Assembly: GCA_964435775.1 (NCBI GenBank)
Contig: CAYTAP010000097.1
Location: 1-16,173, forward strand
Length of the DNA: 16,173 nucleotides
Reading direction: 5' to 3'
Source: CAYTAP01 sp964435775
GTDB taxonomy: Bacteria; Planctomycetota; Phycisphaerae; Tepidisphaerales; Tepidisphaeraceae
Shown in pieces: positions 12,752 to 16,173 of this stretch (position 1 is its first letter; every line of letters starts with the position of its first letter). The notes below the pieces were generated by a model. It saw nothing but the letters and a program-made list of their open reading frames with translations. It was not told the DNA's origin and did no database searches. A program made the position numbers and the translations under genes.

Positions 12752-13082
12752 TCATGGTCTCCGGTCATCCGCTTCACCTGGTTCATCATGGCGCGCCACA
12801 CGCGCGGCAGACTCCGGCAGATGTTTTAAGTCCATCCCCCGCCAACGCCAAGCCCATCCTTTCATGTTTGCATGTTTGCCCCCAGGGCAAGCGCATTTAC
12901 GATGCGTAGGCGCATTCCGTCCCCCGTTGACTTCAACGAGCTCGCTTCGTCTGAGCTCAGCGTCGAAGACAGTTGAGTCGTACCCAATGGGGGAGGGTAG
13001 GGAGAAGGTTTTCGTGGAGAATCAAGCGGACGCAGCTCTTCGTCCATTGGCGTGATGAAGAGCTACGCCCCCTGCATTCGAT
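12752..13082. other. Gene-free gap with short palindromes
   Basis: These 331 bp separate two minus-strand genes, and I see no gene. Visible structure includes ATGCG/CGCAT (12902-12915), CGTTGA/TCAACG (12925-12938), two GAGCTC sites (12938 and 12953), and AGCTCTTC/GAAGAGCT (13034-13064). The last lies about 20 bp past the stop of the beta-helix gene and could mark its transcript end. No T-run follows. The promoter of the PagL-like gene should lie in the part nearest 12752. Confidence 0.5.
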
Positions 13083-15899
13083 CTATTTTTTTTCTTCCAG
13101 TGCCGCCATCGGAAGCGGGATGACCGTTTCGCTCATCGCCTTCCCGTTGACCGTCGCATTGTGGACGATCGCCGTCGCCACATCCTTCATCGACGCGGGC
13201 GCCTCCACGCGGTTTCCCTTCAGTGTCACCCGTAGATCATCGGCCGATGGCGCATCCTTCGACCCGAGTGTCATCGCATGAAGAGCCTGCTTCGGCGGAT
13301 TCTTGGCCAGATGGTCGGCGAACGCCGTCGTCCAGCGGATCGTGTTGCCGATCAGGCTTGTTGTCGCGTACAGCCGCCCGGCCACACTTTTGGTGTGGAT
13401 TTTCGAGTGATTCGTTTCGACGGTCAGCCCATGGCGCGAATCCTCGATCGTGTTGCCTTCAAAGACGAAATCGAACAGCGGGCAGTGCGACCAACCCCAG
13501 ACGCCCGGAACCTCCGTCGGTACGCCTTGAATGAGCACGCCGTTGCCGCCCTTGATGCGGTTGTTGCGAACCACCGTATTGAAGCTCGTCGAGCACAGCT
13601 GCATCATGCTCGAGGGCCCGCCACGCCCGTCGAGCAGGTTGTTTTCATACAGTTCATCGACCATGCCGGTCGAGAGGGAGATCGCAAAGTCCCCCGTCGG
13701 AAGTGGGCGATCGAGCAGGAAAGTCACCGGATCAATCGCCTGTGCGACCCGAATCCATTGTCCGGCGTGTTCGCCGTCGAGAATCGCCAGCACCGTGCCC
13801 GGCCGGACCTCGCCCCACATGACCACGGGGATCTGGACAACCATGCCATCGGGCGAACGGTAGACCGGCCGACCTTCATAGTGCAGGCGATAGCTTTCGG
13901 TGAGGAACATCTCCGGGGCGTTGGGGTTGGGCATCGGGTCGTTGTAGCGCATGCCGACGCCCGTCGCCTCGTTGTCGCGGATGATCGAGTGGGATGCGTA
14001 CTGGGTCAGGACCAGGAATCGCCACAGCTTCCCCCCGGCCGGGTCGGCGTGGAGCTTGTTCCGCTCCACCTTCAGGTCATGGACATAATGGGCCGCGAAG
14101 GCGTCGAAGCCGATGCCGCCCGCCGGCGGTCCCAGATGGAGGTTGTCGGTGATCGTCCACGGGCCGTGAACGACATCGATCGTGCCGCCGCGAAAGGTGT
14201 TGCCGATGATCCGACCGGACAGCACCCGCCCGGCCCGAAGGATGTTCGGAACATCAACAGGTTTGCTTTTGTCGGCCAAGGGCGGGATCGCCGAGCTTTC
14301 GATGTCCATGTCGCGGACGGTCAGGTTGACGAGGTCTCCCGTGCGATCCGCGCGTTCATGGGTTCGGATGAGCGCGCAGCCCAGCCGCCAGTCATCGGTC
14401 GCCCAGCGCACGGGTCCGTCGAACCGCAGCGTGAATCCCTCGAGCGTCACGTTGTCGGCGCTGATGTAGAAGACGCCGTGCCACGGCTCATCGCCCGCCG
14501 GCTGCTTGAATTGGACGATCGCCTCGCGCGGGCCGGTGATCGTCACGGGATGTTTGAGCTCGATGGGATGATTGACCGTATATGTGCCGGCGCTCAGCTT
14601 GATCGTGCCGTATTCATCAACCAGCTTCGCCAGGTCATCCCCCGGCTTGGCGGTGATCGTCTTGTCGCTTGGCAGCGGCCCCCGAAGGAATGGGTCGCAC
14701 TGTTGCGCCTCGAACTGGCCGTAGCGCATCGTGCCATCGGCGAGCAGTACGCGGAACGTCATTCGCGCCCCTTTCTCATCGCGGAAAGGGGGGAAGAAAA
14801 GGTCCGCCGCCGATTTGTTGTGCGGATCGACCCTGAAAGCCAACACCCGCGCCGGATCGACCTCCTCACCCCCTGGCGGCGCGTAATACTCCACCTTGTC
14901 ATCGGCGCGCCACACCCAGCTTCCGCCTCCATTGTCGCTCAGGGTCGCGGCGCGAATCGTCGCGCCATCGGGCAGGCCATCGAGGCGGACGTGAATATCC
15001 CCGCGCCCCGTAACATCCGTTCCATCCTGCCCCAGCCACTTGGCCGACAGCTTGGGAAGCGCTTCGACATCATACGTTTTGGGGCGGGGTGTCTTCAGGT
15101 TGGGATCACTCTTCCCGGCAACGCCCGTGCCGGTGAACATATGGTCGCGGTTGTGCCCGTACCAGACCGTCAGCTTCAGCTTTTTGCCGCTGATGTCCTT
15201 GAGCGGCGGGCTGATGAGCATCTCCGCCGTCGGTGAGTCCGGGGAGGGCATGAAGACCTCGGCGTTCCAGACGTGATCCGGATTCACGCCATATTCCCAT
15301 GTGGGTCCATCCTCGGCCTCCACGCGGATCGCCTTGAGCACACCCAGTTTGTTGGACAGCCCCTTGAGTTTAAGCACCACATCCTGAATCCCATCGGGAC
15401 CGACCGCCGCGTATCGCCCGGTCCAGTCACGCCCGTCCTGCCCCGCCCACTCCGCCGACAGCGTGGCGTCGGGCATCCGCAGCTTGGTGTCGCTTTTGCC
15501 CGTCTTCAACGTGGTGTGCGCCGTGGACCCGTCGGCGTATGTGACGTTGATGTCCCACTGCGCGCTGTTCTCATCGTAGGTTGGTTCGAGGTAAAGATCG
15601 GCGTCGGTCGATTTGTCCTTTCGATCCATCACGATGGCGAACGGACCCCACGGCCCCTTGTATTGCCACTCCCCTCCACCCAGGCGCGTGACCCGGATGT
15701 GCGTCACCGGCTTGTCGGCCGGCAGACCATGCAGGCGGATGTGCAGGTCCTGCGTGCCGCTGGGCGCGACGTTGGCGCTGGGCCCCACGAAATCCTTCCC
15801 ATCCTGCCCCACCCACTCGGCCGACATTTCCCCTCTTGCCACGGGAATGAACGCGAGCGAGCCGACGCAAACAATCATCAGATATGCGAGATTTTTCAT
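13083..15899 (-). CDS. Secreted right-handed beta-helix protein with three N-terminal repeat domains
   Basis: A 938-residue protein with a signal peptide (1-23, MKNLAYLMIVCVGSLAFIPV then ARG). Three tandem domains of about 125-135 residues follow, each opening with the same signature: SAEWVGQDGKDFVG (26-39), SAEWAGQDGRDWTG (148-161) and SAKWLGQDGTDVTG (285-298). From about residue 410 comes a right-handed parallel beta-helix: GTIKLSAGTYTVNHPIELKH leads into VTITGPREAIVQF and then many rungs of N-x-T/I-x-x-N type (VTLEGFTLRF, RIIGNTFRGGTIDVV, SIIRDNEATGVGM, TVVRNNRIKGGNGVLI, FVFEGNTIEDSRHGLTV). Such folds are typical of polysaccharide lyases and hydrolases or carbohydrate binders, but I see no diagnostic catalytic set. 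The ATG at 15899 has AGGA about 10 nt upstream and fits the signal peptide. A gene ending at 16015 just upstream looks related. Confidence 0.85.
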   Translation of the reverse strand: MKNLAYLMIVCVGSLAFIPVARGEMSAEWVGQDGKDFVGPSANVAPSGTQDLHIRLHGLPADKPVTHIRVTRLGGGEWQYKGPWGPFAIVMDRKDKSTDADLYLEPTYDENSAQWDINVTYADGSTAHTTLKTGKSDTKLRMPDATLSAEWAGQDGRDWTGRYAAVGPDGIQDVVLKLKGLSNKLGVLKAIRVEAEDGPTWEYGVNPDHVWNAEVFMPSPDSPTAEMLISPPLKDISGKKLKLTVWYGHNRDHMFTGTGVAGKSDPNLKTPRPKTYDVEALPKLSAKWLGQDGTDVTGRGDIHVRLDGLPDGATIRAATLSDNGGGSWVWRADDKVEYYAPPGGEEVDPARVLAFRVDPHNKSAADLFFPPFRDEKGARMTFRVLLADGTMRYGQFEAQQCDPFLRGPLPSDKTITAKPGDDLAKLVDEYGTIKLSAGTYTVNHPIELKHPVTITGPREAIVQFKQPAGDEPWHGVFYISADNVTLEGFTLRFDGPVRWATDDWRLGCALIRTHERADRTGDLVNLTVRDMDIESSAIPPLADKSKPVDVPNILRAGRVLSGRIIGNTFRGGTIDVVHGPWTITDNLHLGPPAGGIGFDAFAAHYVHDLKVERNKLHADPAGGKLWRFLVLTQYASHSIIRDNEATGVGMRYNDPMPNPNAPEMFLTESYRLHYEGRPVYRSPDGMVVQIPVVMWGEVRPGTVLAILDGEHAGQWIRVAQAIDPVTFLLDRPLPTGDFAISLSTGMVDELYENNLLDGRGGPSSMMQLCSTSFNTVVRNNRIKGGNGVLIQGVPTEVPGVWGWSHCPLFDFVFEGNTIEDSRHGLTVETNHSKIHTKSVAGRLYATTSLIGNTIRWTTAFADHLAKNPPKQALHAMTLGSKDAPSADDLRVTLKGNRVEAPASMKDVATAIVHNATVNGKAMSETVIPLPMAALEEKK

Positions 15900-15966
15900 A
15901 GCGAATGTTCCTCTGTCCGGTTGTCCCAAACGATTCCGACGATCCACGCGCGTGGCTCCATCCTCT

Positions 15967-16010
15967 CACTCATCACGGATCACTCATCACTTCCCACTGC
16001 CCACTGCCCA
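15967..16010. repeat. Short tandem direct repeats
   Basis: CACTCATCAC occurs twice (15967-15976 and 15981-15990), followed by repeated CCCACTG units to 16010. This fills most of the 115-bp gap between the beta-helix gene and the partial gene upstream of it. It is a simple low-complexity intergenic repeat. Confidence 0.6.
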
Positions 16011-16014
16011 CTTC

Positions 16015-16173
16015 CTATTTCACCCCCACCCATCCATCCGTCACTTCCTTCCCATTGATCGTTCCCGTGTTGACGTGAATCACCGCGCCTTGCCCTCCGT
16101 CGGCCGGCATTTGCACGCGCGTGTTTTGCAGTTCCACTCGCGATCCGCCCGCATCAAGCCCTCCTGGCTCATC
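16015..16173 (-). CDS. C-terminal end of a second beta-helix protein (partial, runs off the window)
   Basis: The minus strand is open from the window edge to a TAG at 16015-16017, giving 52 residues: DEPGGLDAGGSRVELQNTRV and onward, then MPADGGQGAVIHVNTGTING and KEVTDGWVGVK. The last part lines up with the C-terminus of the neighbouring 938-residue protein (VTLKGNRVEAPASM..ATAIVHNATVNGKAMSETVIPL): both have a beta-helix rung, an Ala/Pro stretch, then xIVH-Nx-T-x-NGK. I read it as a tandem paralogue transcribed first in the same direction. The start lies outside the window. Confidence 0.65.
   Translation of the reverse strand, partial: DEPGGLDAGGSRVELQNTRVQMPADGGQGAVIHVNTGTINGKEVTDGWVGVK

Noticed and set aside
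12089..12829. 246-codon plus-strand frame across the PagL-like gene
   Set aside because: Pro/Arg/His-rich shadow of a minus-strand barrel gene with signal peptide, Shine-Dalgarno and catalytic motif.
13278..15236. 652-codon plus-strand open frame opposite the beta-helix gene
   Set aside because: It is Arg/Asp/His-rich with no signal peptide or family motif, while the minus strand encodes a clear secreted beta-helix protein with internal repeats. It is a GC-driven shadow.

Overview
The window looks like chromosomal DNA from a GC-rich, Gram-negative-type bacterium, most plausibly a planctomycete (Planctomycetota, perhaps a Phycisphaerae-like lineage). This placement is an inference. It rests on the pairing of an ExbB/ExbD cluster with a membrane-anchored VWA protein and a very large secreted TPR-type protein, on large secreted beta-helix proteins, on an outer-membrane barrel, and on intergenic regions crowded with short palindromic repeats. 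There is no rRNA, tRNA, CRISPR array, phage module or recognisable transposase gene.

Layout. (1) Positions 100-1943: a DJ-1/PfpI-family gene on the minus strand and an Eis-type GNAT acetyltransferase on the plus strand diverge from a gap of only 29 bp. (2) Positions 1944-2521: a partly AT-rich region without a gene that holds several inverted repeats and leads into the next block. (3) Positions 2522-9391: the centrepiece, five plus-strand genes: a VWA protein, an ExbB/TolQ/MotA-family proton-channel subunit, two ExbD/TolR subunits, and a 966-residue exported TPR-type protein. (4) Positions 9637-12081: a short, divergent alanine-racemase-like protein and a GT87/DUF2029-type polytopic membrane glycosyltransferase. 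(5) Positions 12152-12751, minus strand: a PagL-like outer-membrane barrel, convergent with the glycosyltransferase. (6) Positions 13083-16173, minus strand: a 938-residue secreted right-handed beta-helix protein with three N-terminal repeats, and, at the window edge, the C-terminal end of what looks like a tandem paralogue.

The most interesting unit is block 3. The VWA protein has the build of TonB or TolA: an N-terminal cytoplasmic-type segment, one membrane helix, a long flexible linker and a C-terminal extracytoplasmic domain. Its membrane helix carries the Ser-x-x-x-His signature by which TonB and TolA engage their motor proteins. With ExbB and two ExbD genes immediately downstream, the cluster reads as a proton-motive-force-driven motor whose force transducer ends in a metal-binding VWA domain instead of a TonB or TolA C-terminal domain. 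The exported TPR-type protein is the natural candidate partner.

The intergenic DNA is unusual in its own right. One palindromic repeat family (23-nt and 28-nt forms sharing 10-nt ends) occurs seven times, six of them within the motor cluster and four packed as two inverted pairs between the two exbD genes. Other palindromic or inverted elements sit between exbD2 and the TPR gene, between the TPR gene and the racemase-like gene, and at the 3' ends of genes.
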